Origin: Picocystis sp. L7
Taxonomy: Eukaryota > Chlorophyta > Picocystophyceae > Picocystales > Picocystaceae
DNA: 64,000 nt
Assembly: GCA_020975725.1 (NCBI GenBank)
Contig: QXJR01000026.1
Span: 372,001-436,000, forward strand
Direction: 5' to 3'
Shown piece by piece: positions 1 through 10,024 of this stretch. Every line of letters begins with the position of its first letter. Positions within the stretch are counted from its first letter, which is position 1. Position numbers and translations under genes: made by a program. Under the pieces are notes generated by a model. The model was not told the origin of the DNA. It did not search any database and saw only the letters and a list, made by a program, of their open reading frames with translations.

Positions 1-1334
1 AGGCATGTCCACCGGAGCCATGAAGTTCACCAGTGGCTCCTGTACCTGGTAACGGATCTTCCTGCCTTTGGATGCTCGGCGGTCCACCAACTTCCGCCTC
101 TTGGCAGGACGCACCGGCGCTACCTTCCCAAGACCTCCGTCCGCTGCGTTCTCTAAAAACTCCTTCAATAGCTGCTGGTAAAAATCGGTGTCGTCGTACG
201 TTTCGTAATCACAAGCCTCTTCCAACAAAGCGCCGGGGTCGTCGAAGGGAGCGGATTGCTCCTTTGCAGCTGGAGGCGTCTGACAAAGCACCCGACCCAC
301 TGAGCTAAGCGGAAGATGGGCTTTCTTCATCATCCGTGCTGGATTGTGCAGCAAATCTTTCACCTGCTTCGAAACGGGCTGGTTCAGAACCTGCATGGAC
401 TTGGCCGTCGTACCAGTCGTTATGCTTGTCTTCCTGTGCCATGCATCGATGGACTCGTCCCCATAGCCTGAGAATGTTGCCTCGACAGCCTTCAGCTTCT
501 CCCAGTAGGTGTCCGTGAGTTCTTCGTGTTTCCCTAGCTCTTGGCCGCTGGAAAGCAGGAGGGAGAGGTCTTGAAACTGACCAGGAGCAGCAGCAGAGTC
601 ACGAATGTCCGGATTGTTGCTGGCCAGCTCGGATGTGAGCCCAAGGAGAGCGTCCAGTGCATTGCACGCAGCTTTGGAGACTGCGGAGTATCCTGTCCTG
701 GCTTCTATGCTTTGGCTCAAGACGGTTGGATAAACATCCGGTCTTGGTGCCTTATTCGCGATGCCAAGCAAGTTCTGGAGCATCATCCGGAATTCCAGAG
801 CGTTTTCCCAGATGGTCTGCTGATTCCGAATGGCGCTGGCTCGATCTTTATTTTTCCTTTCCTGTTGTTTGATGTGAGCAAGGGCATCTGCTTCTTCCTC
901 TTGAAGTTTCTCATACTCGTCTACTAATTCTTGCACGGCCTTCCCTTTGGTTTTGTGTACCATGTTCCCCAACCGGTCTTCTATGCTATCCTCCGACAAA
1001 CTATCTCCAGTTGCGCCATCGTTTTCGCTGTCGCTGCTCCCGGTCAAGTCTAAGCTTGCCGAGCCATCGCCTTGGGAACTCGAAGTGTTCTCCTGACGCA
1101 GTTGATCGTCTGTTTCCTCCTCTTCCGTGTCCGAACCCCCTAGATCTTGATCAAAGGCACGTTTGCGAGTTGTTTTCTTCCCCCTGTATTCGCTCCCATC
1201 TACTCGGAGTTCTCCTCTCCTCTTGAGCTTTCGCTCTGGTGCCTTTCGTCCGGGCACATCTTTCCTATCGCCTAGCTCTTCATCGTCCAGGAAGGGTCCT
1301 ACTTCGCGTCCGAAATCATCTTCCGGTTCTTCCA
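1..1334 (-). CDS. AATF: AATF/Bfr2 family nucleolar protein, partial
   Basis: Minus-strand reading frame that stays open for about 444 codons and runs off the left edge, so the extreme C terminus is missing. Order: an acidic Ser/Asp/Glu-rich part, then the AATF helical (leucine-zipper type) domain with ELVDEYEKLQEEEADALAHI, then the TRAUB domain with DDTDFYQQLLKEF and KGRKIRYQVQEPLVNFMAP. In animals and yeast this family (AATF/Che-1/Bfr2) acts in the nucleolus in early processing of 18S rRNA; the same role is inferred here. The exon begins at 1334, right after a TTTTGCAG acceptor, and an in-frame stop lies just upstream, so at least one 5' exon with the initiator must lie in the GC-rich stretch to the right. 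I could not place that exon. The family assignment is secure because both signature domains are present in one frame. Confidence 0.88.
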
Positions 1335-2524
1335 CTGCAAAAGATCACGTGTTCGTTGGAAGGGTTCCGACCCGTTCCGATCCGGGAGTCGCGAAGTACG
1401 GTCAGCCTCCGCGCTTGTCCTAGACGAGTTCGTGGACAGTGTTTCGATTCTCTGTTCCTTTCGAGAGGTCGGTGGTACCGCGTGTTGGTTGCCGTCGTTC
1501 CTCCCATTGGTCTCGCACCGCGTGTCCTACTCCTGCTCCACGACCACGTACGTCTCTTCCGGTTGCTTGCAAACGCCTCCAATTCCTCCGCAAGGGTGGT
1601 CCTTCTGCTTGGTGCGCCCATGTCGTGGTGATTCACCCGCCGCCTCGTGCGCGCCTGCCAAGTCGAAGACCGGACGCGAAAATGCCGCCCCTGTAGCACC
1701 CGTCCCCGTGGGAGTCCCCTTCCGGAAAGGACGTCGAAACCGGGGGTTGGGACCACGATGCCCTTGGTGCTCCTGGTCGACCCGGGTGGAAAGTCCCTTT
1801 GAATCGGATCCTTGGGCCTCGTGGAACCCATCGAAGGGTGCCAAGTGCGGAATCGACGTCGTTCGGCCGAACGAAAGCACCGCGAAGACGGCAGATGACG
1901 TCCTTCGCGGATTCGAAACCCATGGAACGCCAACCACGCGATCGGGAAAGCCGATCCGTGCAAACCAGGGCGGATTCCACAGGCGAAGCGTCGGGAGAGC
2001 AGGTGAGGTGCGCTTCAAGACATATTCTCGAACGCACTCGCGTGGCCGTGATGACGTTGATGGTGGCGAGGCGTGTGGCAGATCTAGGTGCATCCTGGCC
2101 TCTCGGACGATCGTGCCCAGCCGAAAGGAAAGGATGCACCCAGATCTGTAGCGAAAAGGGACATCTTCGTTGTGGCCCGAGGTTCGTGGTGCGCGGTCGG
2201 TGTTCGAAACGACCAAACACACGAACCGAAATGAGGCGTCGGTCATGGCGATCGATCGTGCACGTGTGCTGGACTGGATCGGAGGGGGCTCTTTCGAGCG
2301 TGTGCAGCGGCTTGCGTGCGCAGCCACGGCTCCGTCGCCCTCCCTTTCGACGAAATCGGGATCGAGACCTTGCAGGAAGTTCGAAGCACCATGTGAACGG
2401 TCACAAGGCGAAACGTGCAAAGGTGTTCCATCGTACGAGGGGTGCCGGTGCACCAGGACACAGGATCAATGAAGATCCGGTGGAAACAATTGCACAGAGA
2501 TCGAACACTTCAAGACGAACAACA
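1335..2524. other. GC-rich 5' region of AATF / 3' flank of MINDY
   Basis: This stretch must hold the first exon and promoter of AATF and the 3' flank of the MINDY gene. It is GC- and CpG-rich, with stop-poor frames on both strands (the longest is minus 1527-2453). None of the translations resembles a known family; they are low-complexity Arg/Ser/Pro/Gly strings. I see no recognisable gene here other than the unresolved AATF 5' exon. Confidence 0.4.
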
Positions 2525-3931
2525 CTACATCAACACACACTTCCCTTTCTCACGCGAGGCACGACCATCGCGAAGGCGACGACGAGGGGCATCGGTAGCG
2601 CTGGCGGGCGTGCTCACGGGTAAATTGCTGCCTTCTCCTCCAACGCCATCCCGGTCGCCAGGTACGGATTGTGTGCCGTGTGGGGCGGAGCTTTCAGACT
2701 CTGCCGTGGCAATGGCCTGAATGCGTTCGTTTTCTTCTTCTTGCAAAGCAATCGCCAGTGCAAAGTCCGCACTCTCATCGGCATCAACCATGCCTACCCT
2801 TGGCCTGTCCTCCGCAGCATCGGCCTGAGCCTCCCACACAGCGAAGTCCCCCGTCATCAACTGCGAGTCCCCGTCGACCTCGCCCAAGACCTCCCAAACC
2901 ACACGGGCACTGTTCTCGTATCCTTGATCCGTAACTAATATATACAGCGATTTCTCATGCTTGGTGATGGTCGAAAAGTGATTGTTGCGGAAAAAGACTG
3001 CGTACTGGTCTGCTTCGACCTTCTCGTGAAGTTGAATAAGCCCACTGTACGTCAACTGAGAGGACGATTTCAAAAAGTCATCGATCGCATATGCCCTTTC
3101 GAGATCGGAGTGGAGCTTTTTGTCCCTCATGCTACTTGTGGCTTTTCCAACTAGTTCATCCCCTCTCTCGTGCAAGTGTACCTCAATTCCTTTTGGCACC
3201 GTCTGTATGCCTACCTTCACACGGTCATCCGAGTCGACGTGAAAACTGACACTTGATGTGTTGCACGTCGGGTCATCCTCTTGCAGGCATGATAATTTAC
3301 ATTCGATCGGATCTTCGTTGGGGCAACTTGTACTGGTCTCGCTTTGCTTAGCTGCAGATCCTCCGAGTTCGCCTCCCCCACCGTCGTCGTGAATCCCCGA
3401 GGCAATAATTTCTTCAACCAGTTGGTTGTATGATTTGGAACCGATGTACTCGTACAGCGGCATATCGCCCTTGTCCACCAACCACCCATGGACCAGATCG
3501 ATGCCAAACAGGTCAAAGATGGCGCTTTCCTTGGTGTACTCGAAGTCCTTTACCTGCCTGAATCTCACGTTGACGTCCAACCCTTTGGCAATCTCCGGAA
3601 GTACCGAAATCGCATCATGTACGTTTTGCCGCACATTTTCGTCTTGTTCTCCTTTGTAACGATCCAAGAGATTCCCTGCCACCATCGAAACGAGGCGTTC
3701 GTGCGACAGGTTGACGGTCTGCGGTTCGAGGTTCAGCTCCTCGCGGAGGAGGAGGACGTTGGCGATGGCGAGCAGCGGACACGGTCCGTTCTCGTTCTGC
3801 AGGACAACCGCCACGTCCTTCCCTCCGATTCTCACTTTCTTCACACGATACACTCCATCGTCGCTCATCTCGATCTCCGCCTTCCAAGTCCAATGGTGCG
3901 CTTCTTCTTGTCTTGGATCTCGGTTGAGCAT
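2525..3931 (-). CDS. MINDY: MINDY-family Lys48-specific deubiquitinase with CaaX box
   Basis: Single-exon 468-residue protein. The catalytic block is LQNENGPCPLLAIANVL with Cys51 as nucleophile and Gln45 nearby; the catalytic His is His328 in FRNNHFSTI. After the catalytic domain comes an acidic ubiquitin-interacting helix (residues about 403-421, DESADFALAIALQEEE), as in MINDY-1/2, which trim Lys48-linked polyubiquitin. The protein ends in CVLM, a CaaX prenylation box, which suggests membrane tethering by farnesylation or geranylgeranylation. A second in-frame Met (residue 22, MSDDGVYRV) lies directly before the conserved domain and could be the true start. An insertion of about 100 residues (190-285), rich in Asp and Cys, separates the two catalytic halves. 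The gene is read in the same direction as the AATF and desaturase genes. Confidence 0.92.
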   Translation of the reverse strand: MLNRDPRQEEAHHWTWKAEIEMSDDGVYRVKKVRIGGKDVAVVLQNENGPCPLLAIANVLLLREELNLEPQTVNLSHERLVSMVAGNLLDRYKGEQDENVRQNVHDAISVLPEIAKGLDVNVRFRQVKDFEYTKESAIFDLFGIDLVHGWLVDKGDMPLYEYIGSKSYNQLVEEIIASGIHDDGGGGELGGSAAKQSETSTSCPNEDPIECKLSCLQEDDPTCNTSSVSFHVDSDDRVKVGIQTVPKGIEVHLHERGDELVGKATSSMRDKKLHSDLERAYAIDDFLKSSSQLTYSGLIQLHEKVEADQYAVFFRNNHFSTITKHEKSLYILVTDQGYENSARVVWEVLGEVDGDSQLMTGDFAVWEAQADAAEDRPRVGMVDADESADFALAIALQEEENERIQAIATAESESSAPHGTQSVPGDRDGVGGEGSNLPVSTPASATDAPRRRLRDGRASREKGKCVLM

Positions 3932-4021
3932 CCACAGAGTGGCTGTAGTCCCAGTCCTCTGCCCTCGACCATACCCCTCCCCGGTTGATCCCCTTCCATC
4001 CTAATTTGGTCACTCTGGAAG

Positions 4022-4193
4022 GCCATAGAGAATCGCTTTGTGCGAGAGACCGAGCAGGAACAGGTGGAACTGGAGGTAGAACTGAAGCAAGTTGATGGGT
4101 CGGAGCTGAAGGAAAGCATTCTAGAGCAGAAATGTGCAGACTTGTGGTACGAGACAGAACCGGAATGTACAACACTAGCCATCCGCACGAATT
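4022..4193 (+). other. coding-like acidic segment of unknown origin
   Basis: The plus frame through this segment reads as a normal acidic helical peptide (for example FVRETEQEQVELEVELKQV and WYETEPECTTLAIRTN) and ends in TGA. There is no ATG; a possible acceptor (CTAATTTGG...GGAAG) precedes it. It lies just upstream of the MINDY start on the opposite strand, so a plus-strand gene would have to overlap MINDY. It could be an exon of an antisense gene, a gene fragment, or chance. No family recognised. Confidence 0.25.
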
Positions 4194-4361
4194 GAATCGT
4201 TGGATGCATCCTTTACAACTGGACCGAAAATATCATAAGCCGTACCTACTCCAAGCACCCAAGAAATGAAATGGGAGAGCAGGAGATAAAAATAAAACAC
4301 CCACAACATAGGTTTCACAGGCACTGAAAGGCTTTTGAACCGCAGGGATCAGAAATCCAGA
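4194..4361. other. 3' flank of the desaturase gene
   Basis: Short AT-richer stretch between the coding-like segment and the desaturase stop. It contains AATAAA-like words near 4290-4300 on the plus strand. No gene seen. Confidence 0.3.
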
Positions 4362-5633
4362 TCATGGCTTGAATACATACATATCCCCTCTCTTCTCCAC
4401 CGCGAGACAGTTACCTGCCACGCGCCAAACAGCTTTGTGAATTGGAGTGGGATCATACAGATAGTGCTCTGGATACTTCTCCTTCAGCACATTGGTGGCC
4501 TCCAATGCATGGTAGTGTGGAATGGTGGAATTCACATGGTGTGCAACATGTGTGCTGCCAATCCTATGATGAAGAAAATCAAATACCGGACCGTAGGGAC
4601 GATCCACGGTGTGAAATGCTCCTTTGATGAAGCTCCAATTGTCTTTGTCAAAATGAGGGATGTCTACATCTGTGTGTTGGAGCCAGGTGTACAACACCAA
4701 CCAGACATTCACAACAACGTACGGACCACCGTACAAAGCCAGCACTGTCCAAACACCTGCTGCCTTCGCCCACCAGGCAAGGAAACCCAGCATTGCGAGC
4801 ACGCCAACGTCGGACCACAACACTTTCTGCTTCCACTTTCCTGGAAAGAGCTTGTCGCTGAAAGGTTTGAAGGGCCAAAAATGATTGGAAACACCATACT
4901 TGGGTCCTCCAGATGCTCCAGTCATCAAATAGACGGGCCAACCAAACACCAAGTAAGACACCATCCGTGTTACTGCGTACACTGGTTCTCCCAGAAGACG
5001 CTTCAGTGCCCTGCTCAACTCACTGCCTGCCGAACCTTCCACATCCGGGACGTGCGTTTCTCCCTCTGACATATGATTTGTTCGTGCATGATGGATTGCG
5101 TGCGTTCGCTGCCAGGAGAAATATGGTACAAGGAGGGCAGAATGCAAGATGTATCCCACAGTGTCTTGCAGGAAGGAGTTGTCAGAAAATGCCCCGTGTC
5201 CACACTCGTGTGCAATGACCCAGCATCCTGTAGCCACAGTTCCGGTGACTGCAGCATACAGCATCCAGACAGGCAGGAAAGGAAGCTCCAGAGGGATGAG
5301 AGCGTATCCGGCGGCCATGCAGCCCAGGGTGAGACCGACCGAGATCGCTGCGTATCCCATGCTCTTCCACGTGTTCTTCTCGTAGCAGTGTCGTGGTATC
5401 GACTTCATCACTTCAGCTTGGGGAGGGAATTCTTTTCCGTGCACCAGAGGAGAACCTTGCAATCCGGACCGCAAGACGTCTCCGAAATCGTCTGCGTTCT
5501 CCGTTCCTCGTTCCCTCGGAGGCGCGGCCACCGCACGCACATGGGTGTTTCGTACGCTCCTCCTCTTGGCCACCCGCGTGGTCGTCTTCCGCTGGAGGAC
5601 GGCGTGATTGGAACGGAGCATGCGCGTGTCCAT
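4362..5633 (-). CDS. FAD2-type delta-12 fatty acid desaturase with leader
   Basis: Membrane fatty acid desaturase of 423 residues from the ATG at 5633, chosen for its strong context (GCCGCCATGG type); an in-frame ATG at 5681 is the alternative. The three di-iron His boxes are HECGH (142-146), HAIHH (178-182) and HVAHH (372-376), and hydrophobic segments flank them as in the family. The boxes and the surrounding text (HECGHGAFSD, SALLVPYFSW, HVAHHVNSTIPHYHA) are of the FAD2 omega-6 type rather than the plastid FAD6 type. FAD2 enzymes put a second double bond into oleate, normally in the ER. Here the first 45 or so residues are Arg/Ser/Thr/Ala-rich and acid-free (MDTRMLRSNHAVLQRKTTTR), like a plastid transit peptide, and no KKxx-type retrieval signal is seen at the C terminus. 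Plastid location is therefore an inference. A transposon array starts 175 bp upstream. Confidence 0.9.
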   Translation of the reverse strand: MDTRMLRSNHAVLQRKTTTRVAKRRSVRNTHVRAVAAPPRERGTENADDFGDVLRSGLQGSPLVHGKEFPPQAEVMKSIPRHCYEKNTWKSMGYAAISVGLTLGCMAAGYALIPLELPFLPVWMLYAAVTGTVATGCWVIAHECGHGAFSDNSFLQDTVGYILHSALLVPYFSWQRTHAIHHARTNHMSEGETHVPDVEGSAGSELSRALKRLLGEPVYAVTRMVSYLVFGWPVYLMTGASGGPKYGVSNHFWPFKPFSDKLFPGKWKQKVLWSDVGVLAMLGFLAWWAKAAGVWTVLALYGGPYVVVNVWLVLYTWLQHTDVDIPHFDKDNWSFIKGAFHTVDRPYGPVFDFLHHRIGSTHVAHHVNSTIPHYHALEATNVLKEKYPEHYLYDPTPIHKAVWRVAGNCLAVEKRGDMYVFKP

Positions 5634-5808
5634 GGCGGTCGGCTGCAGGTCGAAGCTTCGGTTCGTGGCTGCAAGACCCATCCAGTGTGGTTGGCATTCG
5701 TCCCTTGAACTGTGTGTGATTGGAGGGGTGAGAGGAGAGAGGATGGGGGTGGATCCATCAGGGCGGCCCACGTCTCACGGGTGTCAGCAGCCACCCAAGG
5801 GGAGCGGG

Positions 5809-6593
5809 CACCCCACCGCCACTTTGGGGAAGCGTGAGTCCTCGGGCTTTTTCTTCACATCAGGCCTGTTCCCCGTTCCTTTTCGTCGCTTACCTGGGTG
5901 ATTCGACGAGCAGAATCCGAATCTGCGCTTGGTTGGTCCTGGATCGTTTGTCTTCTGGGTGAACTCGGCGCGGCTGGCTTGGGGAGTTCTCCAAATTCAC
6001 CCTTTTTTGGGCGTTTTGGCCAGGCGGTTGAACATGCGCTTCATGGCACCAGGATCATCGACTCTCGATCCGATTTTTCTCATGAAGGTGTCCTATCTCT
6101 CCGTCTTTCCTTTCCCCGGGTTTGGCGTTCCGCTTCCCCGTGGGCGCTCGGCTGCCCTCGGGGAGGTGTTGAGCAGAGGTGCCGTTTGGGGTCCCCACCA
6201 CCTGCCGGTGGTTTTTCGCCTTTAGAAATCGCACCAGGCATAGTTTGGCCATTTTGAGAGCACCATGCGAAAGAACGCGCCGAGACCTATCCAACGAGCT
6301 ATCGTTTGCTCGATTTCAACCCATATTCGAAGAGATACGCGCGTCGAAAGGAAGGAGCACCCGCCAGGGGAAACGAGGCAGGATCCAGCCCCGAAAGACC
6401 CTGGGACGTGCACGGGCCTCCCGGCTCTTGCACGGGCCGAACCAGGTCGGGGTCCATCGATCCAAACCCCTCAAAACGGAGTGCTCTACAACTTCGATTG
6501 GAAGAGCTACGACTGGAGAGGTCCTCCGGAGGCTCCACGGATCCCACAGCGACAGCCCCTCTCTCCCTATGAAGAAAAAGTGGCGGTGGGGTG
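5809..6593 (-). repeat. S1 terminal-type direct repeat, copy a
   Basis: 785-bp repeat with 14-bp terminal inverted repeats. Read on the minus strand (the transposase direction), it carries a strong splice donor, CACCCAG|GTAAGC, between 5894 and 5893, close to its downstream end. It could thus act like an LTR, supplying a promoter and first exon. Copy a lies immediately upstream of the desaturase, which is read in the same direction. No protein family is recognised inside it. Confidence 0.8.
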
Positions 6594-7203
6594 GGTAAGG
6601 GCTTGCTGCCGAGGCCACCGTGGACGCACTGCGCCTTGGATGGCTACGAAAATCCGGGTGACCCATCACGTGGGCGGGAGGAATCCACTGCTGGATGGGT
6701 ATCTCTTCAAACAATGTGGTGGCTGAGAAAGGACGACCACAGTTTGGTGCTGAAAACAGGCCGAAACTCAGTAATTCAGGCCTGTCCTCCAGGGAGAGGC
6801 TTATCGGCATATCGCACGAACCACGACGTTTGGGGACACAAAAACTGGAGGGTAGTTGGATCACATGTCAGAGGTGGTGCTCACGGAGTTTGGTTACGAT
6901 CCCCCCTCACACGGCTCCCCGAGATCCTGGGGAGGGAAGCCTGGGGGTGTGTGTTGAGAGGTCCCATGAGTCCCATCAACAGGACCGAGCCCCAGGCTGG
7001 CCTTCTCAAGCCGTTTCAGTTGCATGCAGGCGTTCACAGGGGCTCCATTAGTTGGTTTGATCTGCGTGGAGCTGCCACACGTCCGCAGGAGCCCCACACA
7101 CGAGTCCATGGGGGTGCCTGGTTTTGAGCGAGAAACGGTAGGAAAAACTGACAGAAACTTTCAAGTCAAATTACAAGAAAAGCCATTTTCTCATGGGAGG
7201 CAG

Positions 7204-8307
7204 TCAATACTTGGTGAAGCCACCACGGTTAAGGATGACCTCTTCAAGCCTCTTGGGCATGGTTTTGAGGAGCTTGGAACCTAGCCCCTCTTTGGAGAGC
7301 TCCTTCCATGCACGAAAGGTGCAGGTTTTGAGCTCTTCCAATGTGGTGGGTCTCATGGCTTCCACCCTCCTGTCCAAGCAAGACCACACGTTTTCAATGG
7401 GACTGAGATCAGGGCTGAGAGAGGGCCAATCCAACATGAGATCCACGTGAGCTTGAGTGGAGAGCTCCACCAACTTGAGAATGGTGGCCTTCGATCGATG
7501 GGCCCCATCCCCATCCTGTTGAAAGGTCCAGGGGGCCTTCTTGTACAACCTGGTGCCCTCCTTCATCAGCCAAGGGAGGACTTTTTCTGCATACTCCTGC
7601 TGTCCTACACCCTTAGAAACCTTCCCTTGTCCATCCTTGAAGGCACAAGGCTGCCCTGTGGTCCCCGTGACTGTCATTAGGCCTGTGAGTCCACGAGCAC
7701 ACACCCCACCATACACTTTGATTCGTGGGGGGGCCTTGTTGTACTCCACGAGGGGTGTGGTACCAGGAGGGACTAGGGTTCGTTTGGAGCCTTTGTGCTT
7801 GGTGGTTCCCAGGTAAATTTGGTGGGCATCCGTGAAAAGAACCCGCTCAAAATCATCCCCCAAGTGCCGTTCCGCAAACTTCACTCTATTGGCCTTGTGT
7901 GAGGCCTGCAACTTCATCACCTTTTTTTGGACCTTGGTCTTCACCCCCAAATCCTTCAACAGCCGTTGCAAGGTCCTCAACGGTACTCTCCGTCCGTACC
8001 GTGCTTCCCACTCGTTCATGACGTCCCTTGTCCCCATGGCCTGGCCTTCAAGTGCACGAGACTTGAGCAAGTTGCACAGCCACTTGTCATGACCACGGGC
8101 ATAAGAGAGGGAACGGCGTTTCGAAGAGGGGGAAGCTTTGGGCTTACGATCCTTCACCCAAGACTTCACTGTCACCCAACTCCGCTTCATAACCTTGGAC
8201 GTGGCGGAGAGATTCCCACTCAGCACCTTGTACGCCGCTTTGGTGGCCTGGATGGCCGCTTCCTCCATGAGGCCTGGTGATGGCTTTTTTGTGCGCTTCT
8301 TCCCCAT
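7204..8307 (-). CDS. Tc1/mariner-like DDE transposase (DD39E), array 1 copy a
   Basis: 367 residues from the ATG at 8307. This start is preferred because it gives the same length and catalytic positions as the array 2 transposase (first Asp at 160 in both); an in-frame ATG at 8532 would add 75 low-complexity residues. An N-terminal helix-turn-helix region is followed by a second one (PLRTLQRLLKDLGVKTKVQK, about residues 110-129). The catalytic triad is Asp160 (FTDAH), Asp265 (FQQDGDGAH) and Glu305 (SPDLSPIENVW). There are 39 residues between the last two, so DD39E, not the usual DD34E or plant DD39D. The enzyme cuts and pastes DNA at the inverted repeats. A transcript could start in S copy b and splice from 8715 to an acceptor such as the one near 8340 (CACCGACAG). 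Confidence 0.88.
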   Translation of the reverse strand: MGKKRTKKPSPGLMEEAAIQATKAAYKVLSGNLSATSKVMKRSWVTVKSWVKDRKPKASPSSKRRSLSYARGHDKWLCNLLKSRALEGQAMGTRDVMNEWEARYGRRVPLRTLQRLLKDLGVKTKVQKKVMKLQASHKANRVKFAERHLGDDFERVLFTDAHQIYLGTTKHKGSKRTLVPPGTTPLVEYNKAPPRIKVYGGVCARGLTGLMTVTGTTGQPCAFKDGQGKVSKGVGQQEYAEKVLPWLMKEGTRLYKKAPWTFQQDGDGAHRSKATILKLVELSTQAHVDLMLDWPSLSPDLSPIENVWSCLDRRVEAMRPTTLEELKTCTFRAWKELSKEGLGSKLLKTMPKRLEEVILNRGGFTKY

Positions 8308-8629
8308 CACGAAGCGTTTTGCCTTGAAATCCTGTCGGTGCTGAATTTGGTCTTTCCTCTTTCGATTCCACCCCAAAGCTTCCCCTCGTTGCCTCTGTGT
8401 GCCTGGGGAGGGGGGCTGAAAGTACCCCCCCTCCAGTCCTGTCATACCTACCAGCGGTGACCCTCGGGGGCACTGCCACTCACAGAGTGATGGTAGGACA
8501 ACGAGATTTGGTAGGTGAGCTGTACGCCCCATGGATCATGTACGGTTTGAATTTCAGGACCAAATACCTCGTACTTTGGGCGCCACGCCCCCCCCAATCC
8601 AGCAGATCCTGAAACGCCCCCCACGTACC

Positions 8630-9414
8630 CACCCCACCGCCACTTTGGGGAAGCGTGAGTCCTCGGGCTTTTTCTTCACATCAGGCCTGTTCCCCGTTCC
8701 TTTTCGTCGCTTACCTGGGTGATTCGACGAGCAGAATCCGAATCTGCGCTTGGTTGGTCCTGGATCGTTTGTCTTCTGGGTGAACTCGGCGCGGCTGGCT
8801 TGGGGAGTTCTCCAAATTCACCCTTTTTTGGGCGTTTTGGCCAGGCGGTTGAACATGCGCTTCATGGCACCAGGATCATCGACTCTCGATCCGATTTTTC
8901 TCATGAAGGTGTCCTATCTCTCCGTCTTTCCTTTCCCCGGGTTTGGCGTTCCGCTTCCCCGTGGGCGCTCGGCTGCCCTCGGGGAGGTGTTGAGCAGAGG
9001 TGCCGTTTGGGGTCCCCACCACCTGCCGGTGGTTTTTCGCCTTTAGAAATCGCACCAGGCATAGTTTGGCCATTTTGAGAGCACCATGCGAAAGAACGCG
9101 CCGAGACCTATCCAACGAGCTATCGTTTGCTCGATTTCAACCCATATTCGAAGAGATACGCGCGTCGAAAGGAAGGAGCACCCGCCAGGGGAAACGAGGC
9201 AGGATCCAGCCCCGAAAGACCCTGGGACGTGCACGGGCCTCCCGGCTCTTGCACGGGCCGAACCAGGTCGGGGTCCATCGATCCAAACCCCTCAAAACGG
9301 AGTGCTCTACAACTTCGATTGGAAGAGCTACGACTGGAGAGGTCCTCCGGAGGCTCCACGGATCCCACAGCGACAGCCCCTCTCTCCCTATGAAGAAAAA
9401 GTGGCGGTGGGGTG
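8630..9414 (-). repeat. S1 direct repeat, copy b
   Basis: Identical in all reading frames to copy a; the splice donor lies at 8715|8714. It sits directly upstream of the first transposase, where a promoter and first exon would be expected. Confidence 0.8.
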
Positions 9415-10024
9415 GGTAAGGGCTTGCTGCCGAGGCCACCGTGGACGCACTGCGCCTTGGATGGCTACGAAAATCCGGGTGACCCATCACGTGGGCGGGA
9501 GGAATCCACTGCTGGATGGGTATCTCTTCAAACAATGTGGTGGCTGAGAAAGGACGACCACAGTTTGGTGCTGAAAACAGGCCGAAACTCAGTAATTCAG
9601 GCCTGTCCTCCAGGGAGAGGCTTATCGGCATATCGCACGAACCACGACGTTTGGGGACACAAAAACTGGAGGGTAGTTGGATCACATGTCAGAGGTGGTG
9701 CTCACGGAGTTTGGTTACGATCCCCCCTCACACGGCTCCCCGAGATCCTGGGGAGGGAAGCCTGGGGGTGTGTGTTGAGAGGTCCCATGAGTCCCATCAA
9801 CAGGACCGAGCCCCAGGCTGGCCTTCTCAAGCCGTTTCAGTTGCATGCAGGCGTTCACAGGGGCTCCATTAGTTGGTTTGATCTGCGTGGAGCTGCCACA
9901 CGTCCGCAGGAGCCCCACACACGAGTCCATGGGGGTGCCTGGTTTTGAGCGAGAAACGGTAGGAAAAACTGACAGAAACTTTCAAGTCAAATTACAAGAA
10001 AAGCCATTTTCTCATGGGAGGCAG

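Noticed and set aside
1527-2453. Minus-strand open frame of 308 codons upstream of AATF
   Set aside because: Stop-poor only because of GC content; overlaps several other open frames and matches nothing.
6594-8629. T as an ordinary mariner element with a TA target duplication
   Set aside because: TA occurs inside the 18-bp inverted ends but not as a flanking duplication; the only flanking duplication seen is 3 bp at the outer ends of S.
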